From CAXXIC01 sp049315325 (lineage in GTDB: Bacteria > Bacteroidota > Bacteroidia > Bacteroidales > UBA7332): a stretch of 64,000 nucleotides of DNA. Where the stretch lies: contig JBMOKJ010000001.1 of NCBI GenBank assembly GCA_049315325.1, positions 62,001 through 126,000 of the forward strand, read 5' to 3'. Below are positions 42,875 through 51,167 of the stretch, in pieces. A program made the translations under genes and the position numbers. Each line of letters starts with the position of its first letter. Within the stretch, counting starts at the first letter, position 1. A model generated the notes under the pieces. The model was given only the letters and a program-made list of their open reading frames with translations, made no database searches and was not told the DNA's origin.

Positions 42875-45316
42875 ATGAAAAAACTGCTTTCATTACTTGC
42901 GTTGTCCGCATTGCCTTTTGTGGCAATGGCCAGCGAAGCCGACCTCAAAATCCCTGAGGAAATCAAATCGCAAAACGTGCTTTACTTTGGTTTTATTATT
43001 ACCATTTTAGGTTTAGCTTTCGGGCTTTATCAATACAAAAAAGTAAAAGGACTTCCCGCTCACAAGTCGATGCTCGACATTTCAGAGGTTATCTACCAAA
43101 CTTGTAAAGCCTACCTCAAACAACAAGGAAAATTTCTTGCAATTTTATTCATTTTCATCGGAGCTGCAGTAGCAGGCTACTTTGGATTTTTGAATCCGAT
43201 TGGAGAAACAGCTACCGAAAAACTTGGTTCAGTTGCTTTGATTATCACTTGGACGATTATCGGTATTCTTGGTTCGTATGCTGTGGCTGCATTTGGTATT
43301 CGTATGAATACTCTCGCAAACTCACGTATGGCATTTGCATCACTTAAACGCGAACCACTTAGATTACTCAACATTCCTTTGAATGCAGGTATGAGTATTG
43401 GTGTGGTGTTGATTTGCGTTGAGTTGATTCTGATGTTGGTCATTCTGATGTTTATGCCAGGTCATTTAGCTGGCGCTTGTTTCATTGGTTTCGCTATTGG
43501 TGAATCACTTGGTGCTTCAGCATTGCGTATTGCTGGTGGAATTTTCACTAAAATTGCTGATATTGGTTCTGACTTGATGAAAGTGGTGTTCAAAATCGGA
43601 GAAGATGACCCTCGAAATCCGGGTGTAATTGCCGATTGTACTGGCGATAACGCTGGTGACTCAGTTGGTCCTACAGCTGATGGTTTCGAAACGTATGGCG
43701 TTACTGGTGTTGCGCTCATTTCATTCATTCTTTTGGCAGTAGGCGGCACAGCTTTGGGCATGACCGACATCATAACCAATGCATTGAAAGTGCAACTCTT
43801 AGTCTGGATTTTCGTGATGCGCATCCTGATGATTATCACTTCGGTGGCTGCATTCTACATCAACGGCTTCTTGAGTAAAATGAAATATGGTGGCAAAGAC
43901 GAACTCGACTTTGAAGCTCCATTGACTAACCTTGTTTGGATTACTTCAATTCTTTCTATCGTTGTTACTTTCGTGGCAAGCTACGTGATGATTCCTGACT
44001 TGAATGGTAATACCAATATGTGGATTGTGCTTTCTACCATCATTAGTTGTGGTACAATTGGTGGCGCATTGATTCCTGAATTTACCAAAATATTCACCTC
44101 TCCAAAATCGGCTCACGTGCAAGAAGTTGTGAGTGCTGGTAAAGAGGGTGGTGCATCGTTGGTAATTCTTTCGGGACTTGTTGCTGGTAATTTTAGTGCA
44201 GTATGGACTGGTTTTGTATTCTTCGTACTGATGTTTGCGGCTTACTTTGCTAGCACATTCGGATTGGATGCAATCATGATCTATCCATCCATCTTCGCTT
44301 TCGGATTAGTAGCATTTGGATTACTCGGTATGGGTCCTGTGACCATTGCTGTAGATAGCTATGGTCCGGTAACAGACAATGCACAATCCGTTTATGAACT
44401 TTCGCTCATCGAAGACGACAAAGCTACTGCTGAAAAAGAGATTGAGAAAGAATTCGGATTCAAACCAGACTGGGAGAAATCGAAATATTACCTCGAAGCC
44501 AACGACGGCGCAGGAAACACGTTCAAAGCAACAGCTAAACCGGTATTGATTGGAACAGCTGTGGTAGGTGCTACCACAATGATTTTCTCTCTTATACTGA
44601 TGATTGAGAAGACGCTTCACATCAAACCAGAATCTATTTTGAATCTGTTGAATCCATATTCAATTCTTGGATTTATTCTTGGTGGTTGTGTTATATATTG
44701 GTTCACTGGCGCATCTATGCAAGCCGTTACAACGGGTGCGTATCGTGCGGTGGAATACATTAAGAAAAACATCAATCTCGATCCAAATGCTCCTAAAAAA
44801 GCAGATACGGCCAAATCAATCGAAGTGGTAAAAATCTGTACGCAATACGCTCAAAAAGGGATGTTCAATATCTTTATCGGAATCTTCTTCTTTGCGCTTG
44901 CATTTGCTTGTCTTTCGTCTCCATCAGGTATTGGCGGTGTGAATGCCGTTGCTTTATTCATCAGCTATTTGATTTCGATTGCTGTCTTTGGTTTGTTCCA
45001 AGCAATCTTTATGGCTAATGGCGGAGGTGCATGGGACAATGCGAAAAAAGTAGTTGAAGTAGACTTGAAAATGAAAGGCACTCCTCTCCACGATGCAACA
45101 GTTGTTGGAGACACGGTTGGAGATCCGTTCAAAGACACTTCATCTGTAGCGTTGAATCCAGTAATCAAATTCACCACTCTGTTTGGTTTGTTAGCAATGG
45201 AAATTGCTATCAGTCCAAGCTTCCGCGATGTAGCACCGTTCTTTGGTGTAGTATTTTTGGTCGTGGCGCTTGTATTCGTTTGGCGTTCATTCTACAAAAT
45301 GAGAATTGAGAAATAA
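42875..45316 (+). CDS. hppA: Membrane-bound pyrophosphatase (ion-pumping)
   Basis: An 813-residue protein with about 16 hydrophobic helices. The catalytic loops are present: KIADIGSDLMKVVFKIGEDDPRNPGVIADCTGDNAGDSVGPTADGFETYG (pyrophosphate- and Mg-binding), GNTFKATAK (547-555) and GGAWDNAKK ... GDTVGDPFKDTS near the end. It hydrolyses pyrophosphate while pumping H+ or Na+ across the cytoplasmic membrane. In the K+-sensitivity motif Lys551 stands where K+-dependent enzymes carry Ala, together with Thr553, which by family precedent predicts a K+-independent, probably H+-pumping enzyme. The protein is longer than the 660-720 usual, partly due to a charged insertion (about 510-545). Confidence 0.92.
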   Translation: MKKLLSLLALSALPFVAMASEADLKIPEEIKSQNVLYFGFIITILGLAFGLYQYKKVKGLPAHKSMLDISEVIYQTCKAYLKQQGKFLAILFIFIGAAVAGYFGFLNPIGETATEKLGSVALIITWTIIGILGSYAVAAFGIRMNTLANSRMAFASLKREPLRLLNIPLNAGMSIGVVLICVELILMLVILMFMPGHLAGACFIGFAIGESLGASALRIAGGIFTKIADIGSDLMKVVFKIGEDDPRNPGVIADCTGDNAGDSVGPTADGFETYGVTGVALISFILLAVGGTALGMTDIITNALKVQLLVWIFVMRILMIITSVAAFYINGFLSKMKYGGKDELDFEAPLTNLVWITSILSIVVTFVASYVMIPDLNGNTNMWIVLSTIISCGTIGGALIPEFTKIFTSPKSAHVQEVVSAGKEGGASLVILSGLVAGNFSAVWTGFVFFVLMFAAYFASTFGLDAIMIYPSIFAFGLVAFGLLGMGPVTIAVDSYGPVTDNAQSVYELSLIEDDKATAEKEIEKEFGFKPDWEKSKYYLEANDGAGNTFKATAKPVLIGTAVVGATTMIFSLILMIEKTLHIKPESILNLLNPYSILGFILGGCVIYWFTGASMQAVTTGAYRAVEYIKKNINLDPNAPKKADTAKSIEVVKICTQYAQKGMFNIFIGIFFFALAFACLSSPSGIGGVNAVALFISYLISIAVFGLFQAIFMANGGGAWDNAKKVVEVDLKMKGTPLHDATVVGDTVGDPFKDTSSVALNPVIKFTTLFGLLAMEIAISPSFRDVAPFFGVVFLVVALVFVWRSFYKMRIEK

Positions 45317-45335
45317 GCTATTGTCATAACACTCT

Positions 45336-45367
45336 AATCGGCTACCTGAGCAATCGGGTAGCCGATT
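45336..45367 (+). terminator. Terminator of hppA
   Basis: AATCGGCTACC (45336-45346) pairs with GGTAGCCGATT (45357-45367), followed by a T-run. Confidence 0.88.
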
Positions 45368-45426
45368 TTTATTTTTAAAACCTAAATTTTATCCTTTCAA
45401 ATATTAATTTTACAGAATAAAAATAA

Positions 45427-45434
45427 TAGCTTTG
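45427..45434 (+). promoter_or_regulatory. -7 box that decides the mgsA start
   Basis: TAGCTTTG matches TAnnTTTG. Transcription from it would start near 45440, so the ATG at 45439 would not be translated and the ATG at 45454 becomes the likely start. Confidence 0.55.
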
Positions 45435-45453
45435 TATTATGAAATTTAGAACA

Positions 45454-45900
45454 ATGAATAAACAATTGACTATTGCACTCGTTGCACACGACAAGCGAAA
45501 AGCTGACATGGTAGAATGGGCTGTGTTCAATGCAGATACACTCTCGAAACACAAACTGATTTGTACTGGAACTACCGGAGGATTAATCAAAAAAGCACTT
45601 ACGGACAAAGGTGTAGAGGCTGATATTACCTGCATGAACTCGGGACCACTTGGTGGAGATGCCGAAATTGCAGCTTTGGTGGTACGCAAACAGGTGAATT
45701 TAGCAATATTCCTGATTGACGATCTCAACCCGCAACCACACGAAGCCGACATTCAGATGTTACTCCGCCAATGCCGCGTGCACAACGTGCCCATCGCATG
45801 CAACCGCTACAGTGCTGATCTGATGATCACAAGCACCCTTTGGGACAACGACGACTACGTGCCGCTAGAACCTCGCTACATTAATTTCAAACGTAAATAA
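45454..45900 (+). CDS. mgsA: Methylglyoxal synthase
   Basis: From 45454 the protein has 148 residues. ALVAHDKRKADM, CTGTTGG, NSGPLGGDAEIAA (catalytic Asp) and FLIDDLNPQPHEADIQ ... RQCRVHNVPIACN are the methylglyoxal synthase signature. It converts dihydroxyacetone phosphate to methylglyoxal and phosphate in the cytoplasm, a bypass used when phosphate is short or carbon excess occurs. The 45439 ATG is also open but is too close to the -7 box. A bidirectional terminator separates it from hsp20. Confidence 0.93.
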   Translation: MNKQLTIALVAHDKRKADMVEWAVFNADTLSKHKLICTGTTGGLIKKALTDKGVEADITCMNSGPLGGDAEIAALVVRKQVNLAIFLIDDLNPQPHEADIQMLLRQCRVHNVPIACNRYSADLMITSTLWDNDDYVPLEPRYINFKRK

Positions 45901-45909
45901 TAGAACATA

Positions 45910-45941
45910 AAAAGAGGATAACCAATCGGTTATCCTCTTTT
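45910..45941. terminator. Bidirectional terminator between mgsA and hsp20
   Basis: AAAAGAGGATAACC (45910-45923) with GGTTATCCTCTTTT (45928-45941) forms a perfect 14-bp stem with a 4-nt loop. Confidence 0.9.
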
Positions 45942-45944
45942 CGT

Positions 45945-46391
45945 TTATTGGATTTCTATTTGCTTGACATTGTTTCGTAGAGTAATCTCTTTTTTAGGAA
46001 TCGCTACTGTCAGGATACCATTCTCGTACTTTGCGGAGATTGCTTCGCTATCAACAATATCAGGCAATGTAAATGAGCGACTAAACGACTGATAACTAAA
46101 CTCTCTTCTAGTGAAAGTATTGGACTCTTTCACTTCGCTTTCCTCTTTCTTTTCAGAAGAAATGGTCAATAAATTTTGATTTAAATCAATCTTAAAATCA
46201 CTCTTTTCAAGCCCTGGGGCGGCCATTTGCACTTCGAAATTAGTTTCGTTTTCCTTCACATTTACTGATGGCACTGAATAATGTGCAAAAGTTGAACGGC
46301 GATTTGGCCATTCTACCATCTCTTTTCCAAAGAAATCGTCAAATAGATTTGTCCAAGTTGGAAAAAAATTCTCTCTTTTAATGAGTGTCAT
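45945..46391 (-). CDS. Small heat shock protein (Hsp20/alpha-crystallin)
   Basis: A 148-residue chaperone with the alpha-crystallin domain (VPSVNVKENETNFEVQMAAPGLEKSDFKIDLNQNLLTISSEKK) and the A-x-Y-x-N-G-I-L-T-V motif (AKYENGILTVAIPKKE). It binds unfolding proteins in the cytoplasm to prevent aggregation. The N-terminal W-rich arm (FFPTWTNLFDDFFGKEMVEWPN) is standard. No CIRCE or HrcA operator is seen upstream. Confidence 0.92.
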   Translation of the reverse strand: MTLIKRENFFPTWTNLFDDFFGKEMVEWPNRRSTFAHYSVPSVNVKENETNFEVQMAAPGLEKSDFKIDLNQNLLTISSEKKEESEVKESNTFTRREFSYQSFSRSFTLPDIVDSEAISAKYENGILTVAIPKKEITLRNNVKQIEIQ

Positions 46392-46604
46392 AATTACCTC
46401 CGTTTCTAAAGTTTAACATAAAATTTAATGCTATAGCACTTATCATAAATCAAACTTTATGCCAAATTGATTGCACTCATTATCTTTGTTGATTAAAAAA
46501 ATTTAACTGACATTTTTACAGTTTGCCTGAAAATTTGTCAGAAAAAAAAGGCATTCACATTTTTGGTAAAAATACAAACATCAAAAATCAATTCTCAAAA
46601 AGAT

Positions 46605-46612
46605 TACCTTTG
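46605..46612 (+). promoter_or_regulatory. -7 box of the M16 protease gene
   Basis: TACCTTTG matches TAnnTTTG and lies 19 bases before the ATG at 46632, supporting that start over the open frame from 46563. Confidence 0.55.
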
Positions 46613-46631
46613 CACCTTCATTTATTCAACT

Positions 46632-47858
46632 ATGACAACTCAATATCATACCCATACGCTCGCCAACGGGCTGCGCATCATCCATCTGCCAACGCAATCG
46701 CCGGTAGCCTACTGCGGTTATGCTGTGAATGTGGGCACGCGCGACGAAGAACCAGGAGAGTTTGGTATGGCGCACTTCGTAGAACATCTCGTTTTCAAAG
46801 GCACCGAAAAACGCACCTCGTGGCACATACTCAACCGCATGGAGGTGGTGGGTGGCGAACTCAACGCCTACACCTCGAAAGAGGAGACATTTGTACATGC
46901 CACATTTCTCGAAACCCACGTGGAGCGTGCCGTTGAGTTGTTGTCCGATTTGGTGTTTCACTCCCGTTTTCCACAATCGGAGATCGAAAAAGAGGTGGAG
47001 GTGATTCTCGATGAAATCAATTCGTACAAAGACAATCCGTCGGAGCTGATTTACGACGAATTCGAAAATCTCTTATTTGCCAATCACGAACTTGGGCACA
47101 ATATTTTGGGGGAAGCGGCTCACCTCGAAAGTTTCACCACCGAGAGCGGACTAGCTTTTATGGCTAAGCACTACACACCCGACAACATGGTGTTCTTCTC
47201 GATGGGCTGCACCGATTTAAAAAAAATAGTTCGCCTGCTAGAGAAGCACGCCGGACACATCCATACGAAAGCACAACAGAAAACCCGCCTCGCGCCGCAA
47301 AACACCATCGGTCAATCGCGAAAAGAAGAACACGACACACATCAGTCGCACGTCTTGATTGGAGCTAGAGCCTACAGCCTACACCACCCAAACCGATTGG
47401 CACTTTATATGGTGAACAACATCCTCGGAGGACCGGGAATGAACAGCCGCCTCAATCTCGCCCTACGAGAGCGACACGGATATGTCTATTCCGTAGAATC
47501 GAACCTCACCTCCTATTCCGACACCGGCGTTTTGGCGATATATTTCGGCTCCGACCCTAAGAACTGCGACAAATGTATCAAGCTCATTCACAAAGAGATG
47601 GATATACTGCGTAACACCGCCTTGACAGAGAAGCAACTCAACGCTGCAAAGAAACAACTGATGGGGCAAATCGGAATCTCAGTCGACCATAAAGAAAGTA
47701 TGGTGTTAGCCATGGGCAAATCGTTTCTACACTTCAACCGCTTTGAATCGTTGGAACAGGTTTCAAAACGCATCGACGAGTTAACCACCACACAACTTTT
47801 AGAAGTGGCTCAAGAGGTGTTCGACAAATCGCAGTTGTTCAGGTTGATTTATGAGTGA
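46632..47858 (+). CDS. M16-family zinc metallopeptidase
   Basis: From 46632 the protein has 408 residues and no signal peptide. The inverted zinc motif HFVEH (His48, Glu51, His52) lies in GMAHFVEHLVFKGT; a glutamate about 77 residues downstream in VEVILDEINSYKDNP completes the site. The GARAYSLHHPNRLALYMVNNILGG ... MNSRLNLALRERHGYVYSV half is the C-terminal M16 domain with the R-Y pair. It is of the short, homodimeric YmxG/PqqL-like type. Substrate unknown. Confidence 0.9.
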   Translation: MTTQYHTHTLANGLRIIHLPTQSPVAYCGYAVNVGTRDEEPGEFGMAHFVEHLVFKGTEKRTSWHILNRMEVVGGELNAYTSKEETFVHATFLETHVERAVELLSDLVFHSRFPQSEIEKEVEVILDEINSYKDNPSELIYDEFENLLFANHELGHNILGEAAHLESFTTESGLAFMAKHYTPDNMVFFSMGCTDLKKIVRLLEKHAGHIHTKAQQKTRLAPQNTIGQSRKEEHDTHQSHVLIGARAYSLHHPNRLALYMVNNILGGPGMNSRLNLALRERHGYVYSVESNLTSYSDTGVLAIYFGSDPKNCDKCIKLIHKEMDILRNTALTEKQLNAAKKQLMGQIGISVDHKESMVLAMGKSFLHFNRFESLEQVSKRIDELTTTQLLEVAQEVFDKSQLFRLIYE

Positions 47859-47947
47859 GATTCATAAAATTCATTCTATTTTCGTTTTTAATTGAATATT
47901 GTGAGAATATTTATTCTTTGATACTTTTTCTACTCCAAAATATTTTC

Positions 47948-47955
47948 TAAGTTTG
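47948..47955 (+). promoter_or_regulatory. -7 box of comM
   Basis: TAAGTTTG matches TAnnTTTG and ends 36 bases before the start codon at 47992. Confidence 0.5.
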
Positions 47956-47991
47956 TGAATCAGTATAAAACATCACAAACTACCATCCAAT

Positions 47992-49530
47992 ATGCTTGTA
48001 AAAACGTACGCTGCAGCCGTGCAAGGCGTCAACGCGTTAGTTGTCACCATCGAAGTAAACTGTTCGCAGGGAATTAAATTCTTCTTAGTCGGATTGCCCG
48101 ACAATGCCGTCAAAGAGAGCCACGAGCGCATCGTTTCGGCTGTACGAGTCAACGGCTACAAGTTCCCATCGCAACAAATCGTGGTCAATATGGCTCCGGC
48201 AGACATTCGCAAAGAGGGTTCGGCCTACGACCTGCCCATCGCTATTGGCATACTGGCAGCCAACAGCACCGTATCTGATGCCAAACTCGAATCGTACATG
48301 ATGATGGGCGAACTCTCGCTCGATGGCACACTGCAACCCATCAAAGGAGCATTGCCCATCGCCATCAAAGCACGTGAAGACGGTTTCGAGGGGTTGATTG
48401 TTCCCAAACAAAACGCCCGCGAAGCAGCTGTGGTCAACAATCTGAAAGTTTATGGCGTGGAGAATATCCGCGAGGTGATCGAATTCTTCAACGGAGAACT
48501 CGAACTTGAACCAACTTTCGTGGACACACGCGAAGAGTTTTTCGCCAATCAGACTCACTTCGACCTCGACTTCGAAGACGTGAAAGGACAAGAGAGCGTG
48601 AAGCGCGCACTCGAAGTCGCAGCTGCTGGTGGGCACAACCTGATTATGATTGGCCCTCCAGGCGCAGGAAAGTCTATGATGGCAAAGCGTTTTGCGTCAA
48701 TTATGCCACCACTCTCGTTGGCAGAGGCTCTCGAAACCACAAAAATTCACTCCGTTGCAGGAAAAATAGACAAAAACATGTCGTTGCTCTCGCAGCGTCC
48801 GTTCCGCTCACCACACCACACGATTTCGAGCGCCGCGCTTGTTGGTGGAGGCTCGTTTCCTCAACCGGGAGAGATCTCTTTGGCACACAATGGAGTGCTG
48901 TTTCTCGACGAGCTACCAGAGTTTAACCGCCAAGTGCTGGAGGTAATGCGCCAACCGCTCGAGGACCGCAAAATCAGCATTTCCCGAGCACGTTTTGCCG
49001 TGGAATATCCTGCTAGCGTGATGCTCGTGGCATCGATGAATCCTTGCCCTTGTGGCTACTACAACCACCCCGAGAAGGATTGCGTGTGCGGGCAAGGCAT
49101 GGTGCAGAAATACCTGAACCGCATATCGGGTCCGCTGCTCGACCGCATCGACATCCACATAGAGATAGTGCCCGTGCCCTTCGAAAAGATATCCGACAGC
49201 CGCCCTGCAGAGTCAAGTGTGCTGATTCGTGAACGTGTCATAAAAGCCCGAAACATACAAGAAGAGCGGTTCAAAGACAACGAAGGGGTCTATTGCAACG
49301 CGCAGATGAGCACCAAACTGCTCAACACCTACGCTCTCCCAGACGATGCAGGAATGGCGCTCCTCAAAAATGCAATGAACCGCCTCAATCTCTCCGCCAG
49401 AGCCTACGACCGCATACTGAAAGTTTCACGCACGATTGCAGATTTAGAGGGAAGCGAACGCGTGCAATCGCATCACGTAGGCGAGGCCATCAACTACCGC
49501 AACCTCGACAGAGAGGGATGGGCAGGCTGA
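47992..49530 (+). CDS. comM: YifB/ComM-family Mg-chelatase-like AAA+ ATPase
   Basis: A 512-residue protein with an N-terminal Lon-like/S5-fold segment (MLVKTYAAAVQGVNALVVTIEVN), Walker A GPPGAGKSMMAKR, Walker B GVLFLDELPEF, sensor and Mg_chelatase C-terminal helices (NYRNLDREGW). A CPCGYYNHPEKDCVCG zinc-like cysteine cluster lies in the middle. ComM is a hexameric helicase that promotes branch migration during natural transformation; YifB relatives are common in Bacteroidota. It ends 88 bp before the tRNA gene. Confidence 0.92.
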   Translation: MLVKTYAAAVQGVNALVVTIEVNCSQGIKFFLVGLPDNAVKESHERIVSAVRVNGYKFPSQQIVVNMAPADIRKEGSAYDLPIAIGILAANSTVSDAKLESYMMMGELSLDGTLQPIKGALPIAIKAREDGFEGLIVPKQNAREAAVVNNLKVYGVENIREVIEFFNGELELEPTFVDTREEFFANQTHFDLDFEDVKGQESVKRALEVAAAGGHNLIMIGPPGAGKSMMAKRFASIMPPLSLAEALETTKIHSVAGKIDKNMSLLSQRPFRSPHHTISSAALVGGGSFPQPGEISLAHNGVLFLDELPEFNRQVLEVMRQPLEDRKISISRARFAVEYPASVMLVASMNPCPCGYYNHPEKDCVCGQGMVQKYLNRISGPLLDRIDIHIEIVPVPFEKISDSRPAESSVLIRERVIKARNIQEERFKDNEGVYCNAQMSTKLLNTYALPDDAGMALLKNAMNRLNLSARAYDRILKVSRTIADLEGSERVQSHHVGEAINYRNLDREGWAG

Positions 49531-49618
49531 TATTTTGGCTAAATTTGGTGAAAACCGTTTTGGAGTTTCGAGAAATTGCACTACATTTGCAACGCTTTCG
49601 GAGATAACCACCGAATTC

Positions 49619-49692
49619 GGTCCTATAGCTCAGTTGGTTAGAGCATCTGACTCATAATCAGGGGGTCCTTGGTTCAAGCCCAAGTGGGACCA
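49619..49692 (+). tRNA. tRNA with CAU anticodon (Met, elongator, or Ile2)
   Basis: The cloverleaf is complete: acceptor GGTCCTA (49619-49625) with TGGGACC (49685-49691), D arm AGCTCAGTTGGTTAGAGCA, anticodon stem CTGA/TCAG around CTCATAA, and T arm CTTGGTTCAAGCCCAAG. The discriminator is A and the CCA tail is not encoded. A CAU anticodon is read by tRNA-Met or, if modified to lysidine, by tRNA-Ile2; sequence alone does not decide. Confidence 0.93.
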
Positions 49693-49700
49693 CTAGTAAA

Positions 49701-49730
49701 AATAAGCCTTGCAGAAATGTAAGGCTTATT
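49701..49730 (+). terminator. Terminator after the tRNA
   Basis: AATAAGCCTT (49701-49710) pairs perfectly with AAGGCTTATT (49721-49730) with a 10-nt loop and a T-run. Confidence 0.88.
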
Positions 49731-49731
49731 T

Positions 49732-49809
49732 TTATACTTTTGTTGAAACAATACTGAAACTGGACTTCCAAAGTTGTTGTTCAAGCTGTTTTTTCTGGTC
49801 GTCTGACAT
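49732..49809 (-). pseudogene. Possible hsdM 5' remnant (type I restriction methylase)
   Basis: A 25-codon frame ending at 49732 begins MSDDQKKQLEQQLW, which resembles the start of many HsdM proteins (an M-S-x-x-Q-K-x-Q-L-E-x-Q-L-W pattern). After residue 14-15 the resemblance stops and the frame ends in a short unrelated tail. It therefore looks like the severed 5' end of a type I restriction-modification methylase gene, left at the tRNA-proximal edge of the accessory region. Too short for certainty. Confidence 0.4.
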
Positions 49810-49937
49810 AATAGGTTTGTGAAAAGAATAATTATTCTAAATTGTTTTACTCGGAGTTTTACAAAAATAGTGAAAATTGCTTATACATGGAACTAAAAGC
49901 GCATTCCAATTGAATAGTAGATGCAAACTAGCGGGAA

Positions 49938-50897
49938 TTATTTCTTAGCAATTTGTTTTTTTCTATCCCAACCTTCCATAGTTCTAGGATTCATTTTTAA
50001 CATTTTAGCTGCTTTCTTTATATTGTTATCATTAATGGCCATAGACCATTCTTTTACTTTATGTCTGAAATCATTAATAAGAGTTCCATAGTCTGAATCT
50101 TCATCTAATACAAAAGTGTTATCTTCTGCTATTCTCTGTGAAGGATTGTGTAAATATTTTTCAAAATCAGTTTTGATAATATCTAATATTTTATTGTTGA
50201 TTTCGTCTTTGTTTTCATCTTTTCCATCATAATTAAATGAAATTTGATGTAAATTCCAGTTAATGACTATTTTATCCAAATCTCGGAAGTTTCCATACAT
50301 TTTGTAAGCGATGCCTTCAAGCCATTTTTTAAACTCTGGAAAATCTGGGTATTCTTCTTTATATCTCACATTGTTTTTGAACATCTTATCCCAAGTTGAT
50401 ATAAAATCGTCATAAATATTTGTTTGCGTTTTCTCAAAATTGGGGAATTCAACCACAAATTGACTAATTCTATCAAAAAAACGTGCTGTCAAATAACGTC
50501 TGTCATCTCTGATTTTTGAGATTGGAAAAGTCGATACAAAAACGATTCTGATTGTAAGATTCTTTTCCCCAAATCCATACAAACCATTTTCAGTAGACAT
50601 CCTGTCAAACAGAATTTCCTGACTCTTTTTGCTTAGTTTTTCTACATCATCAATAATCAGAAATTTGTTGTCAGATTTTTTTAAAATATTATCCCAAAAG
50701 TCAACTGTTTCTTCTGATAAGCCTGCGTTTACTGTTTCGTATGCACCTTTAACTTTTGTTGCTACACTTATAGCATTCTGAATAGAATAGGTTTTGCCTG
50801 TGCCGGTATCACCAATCACTAAAACAGGGAATCTTCCCGGATAGTTAAATGTTTTGGTGAGTTTGTCAATGGCCTCATCTCTTAAATTTGATTTCAT
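49938..50897 (-). CDS. AAA+ ATPase with Fis-type HTH (bEBP-like, no GAFTGA loop)
   Basis: A 319-residue protein. Walker A is GDTGTGKT (29-36) and Walker B FLIIDD (79-84). LTIRIVFVSTFPISKIRDDRRYLTARFFDRISQFVVEFP matches the sensor I and R-finger region of sigma-54 enhancer-binding proteins. The C-terminal 40 residues contain a Fis-like HTH (INDNNIKKAAKMLKMNPRTMEGW). The segment between Walker A and B is shortened and lacks the GAFTGA loop needed to contact sigma-54, so it is probably a regulator of another kind or a repressor. It is transcribed divergently from the viperin operon, so it is its likely controller. Confidence 0.78.
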   Translation of the reverse strand: MKSNLRDEAIDKLTKTFNYPGRFPVLVIGDTGTGKTYSIQNAISVATKVKGAYETVNAGLSEETVDFWDNILKKSDNKFLIIDDVEKLSKKSQEILFDRMSTENGLYGFGEKNLTIRIVFVSTFPISKIRDDRRYLTARFFDRISQFVVEFPNFEKTQTNIYDDFISTWDKMFKNNVRYKEEYPDFPEFKKWLEGIAYKMYGNFRDLDKIVINWNLHQISFNYDGKDENKDEINNKILDIIKTDFEKYLHNPSQRIAEDNTFVLDEDSDYGTLINDFRHKVKEWSMAINDNNIKKAAKMLKMNPRTMEGWDRKKQIAKK

Positions 50898-50904
50898 GTG
50901 TAAA

Positions 50905-50981
50905 ATATTACGTAATATAGCGTAAATAAATGCGTATGCGAATTTATAGATTATTTCTGAAATATCTTTGATGCGAATTTA
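50905..50981. promoter_or_regulatory. Divergent regulatory region with palindrome and direct repeats
   Basis: The palindrome ATATTACGTAATAT (50905-50918) lies beside the AAA+ gene start, and ATGCGAATTTA occurs twice (50936-50946 and 50971-50981), 35 bp apart. Between the two repeats is a -7 box, TATCTTTG (50963-50970), for the plus-strand operon. These are good candidate binding sites for the AAA+/Fis-HTH protein. Confidence 0.55.
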
Positions 50982-50994
50982 AAATTATGATAGT

Positions 50995-51156
50995 ATGAAC
51001 TCAATTAAAACCATTAATTTAATTTCTTCTCTAGATTCTATGTTTGTTGATTATCAACGTAGTTTCAAAAAAGAGGGAGTGAAATCAGAAAAGGATCGAA
51101 CTAAGTCTGAAATGATATCACATGTACTTGAATTAACAACAAGGGATAATATTTAA
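50995..51156 (+). CDS. Small hypothetical protein, first gene of the viperin operon
   Basis: A 53-residue protein (MNSIKTINLISSLDSMFVDY ... SEMISHVLELTTRDNI) whose ATG lies 24 bases after the -7 box and which ends 11 bases before the kinase gene. It is charged and helical, with no recognisable motif. Its position as the leader gene of the operon argues that it is translated. Function unknown. Confidence 0.5.
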   Translation: MNSIKTINLISSLDSMFVDYQRSFKKEGVKSEKDRTKSEMISHVLELTTRDNI

Positions 51157-51167
51157 CTCAAACATCT

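Noticed and set aside
49938..50897. Classical sigma-54 activator
   Set aside because: The GAFTGA loop is missing and no -24/-12 sigma-54 promoter was seen before the viperin operon; a TAnnTTTG box is present instead.
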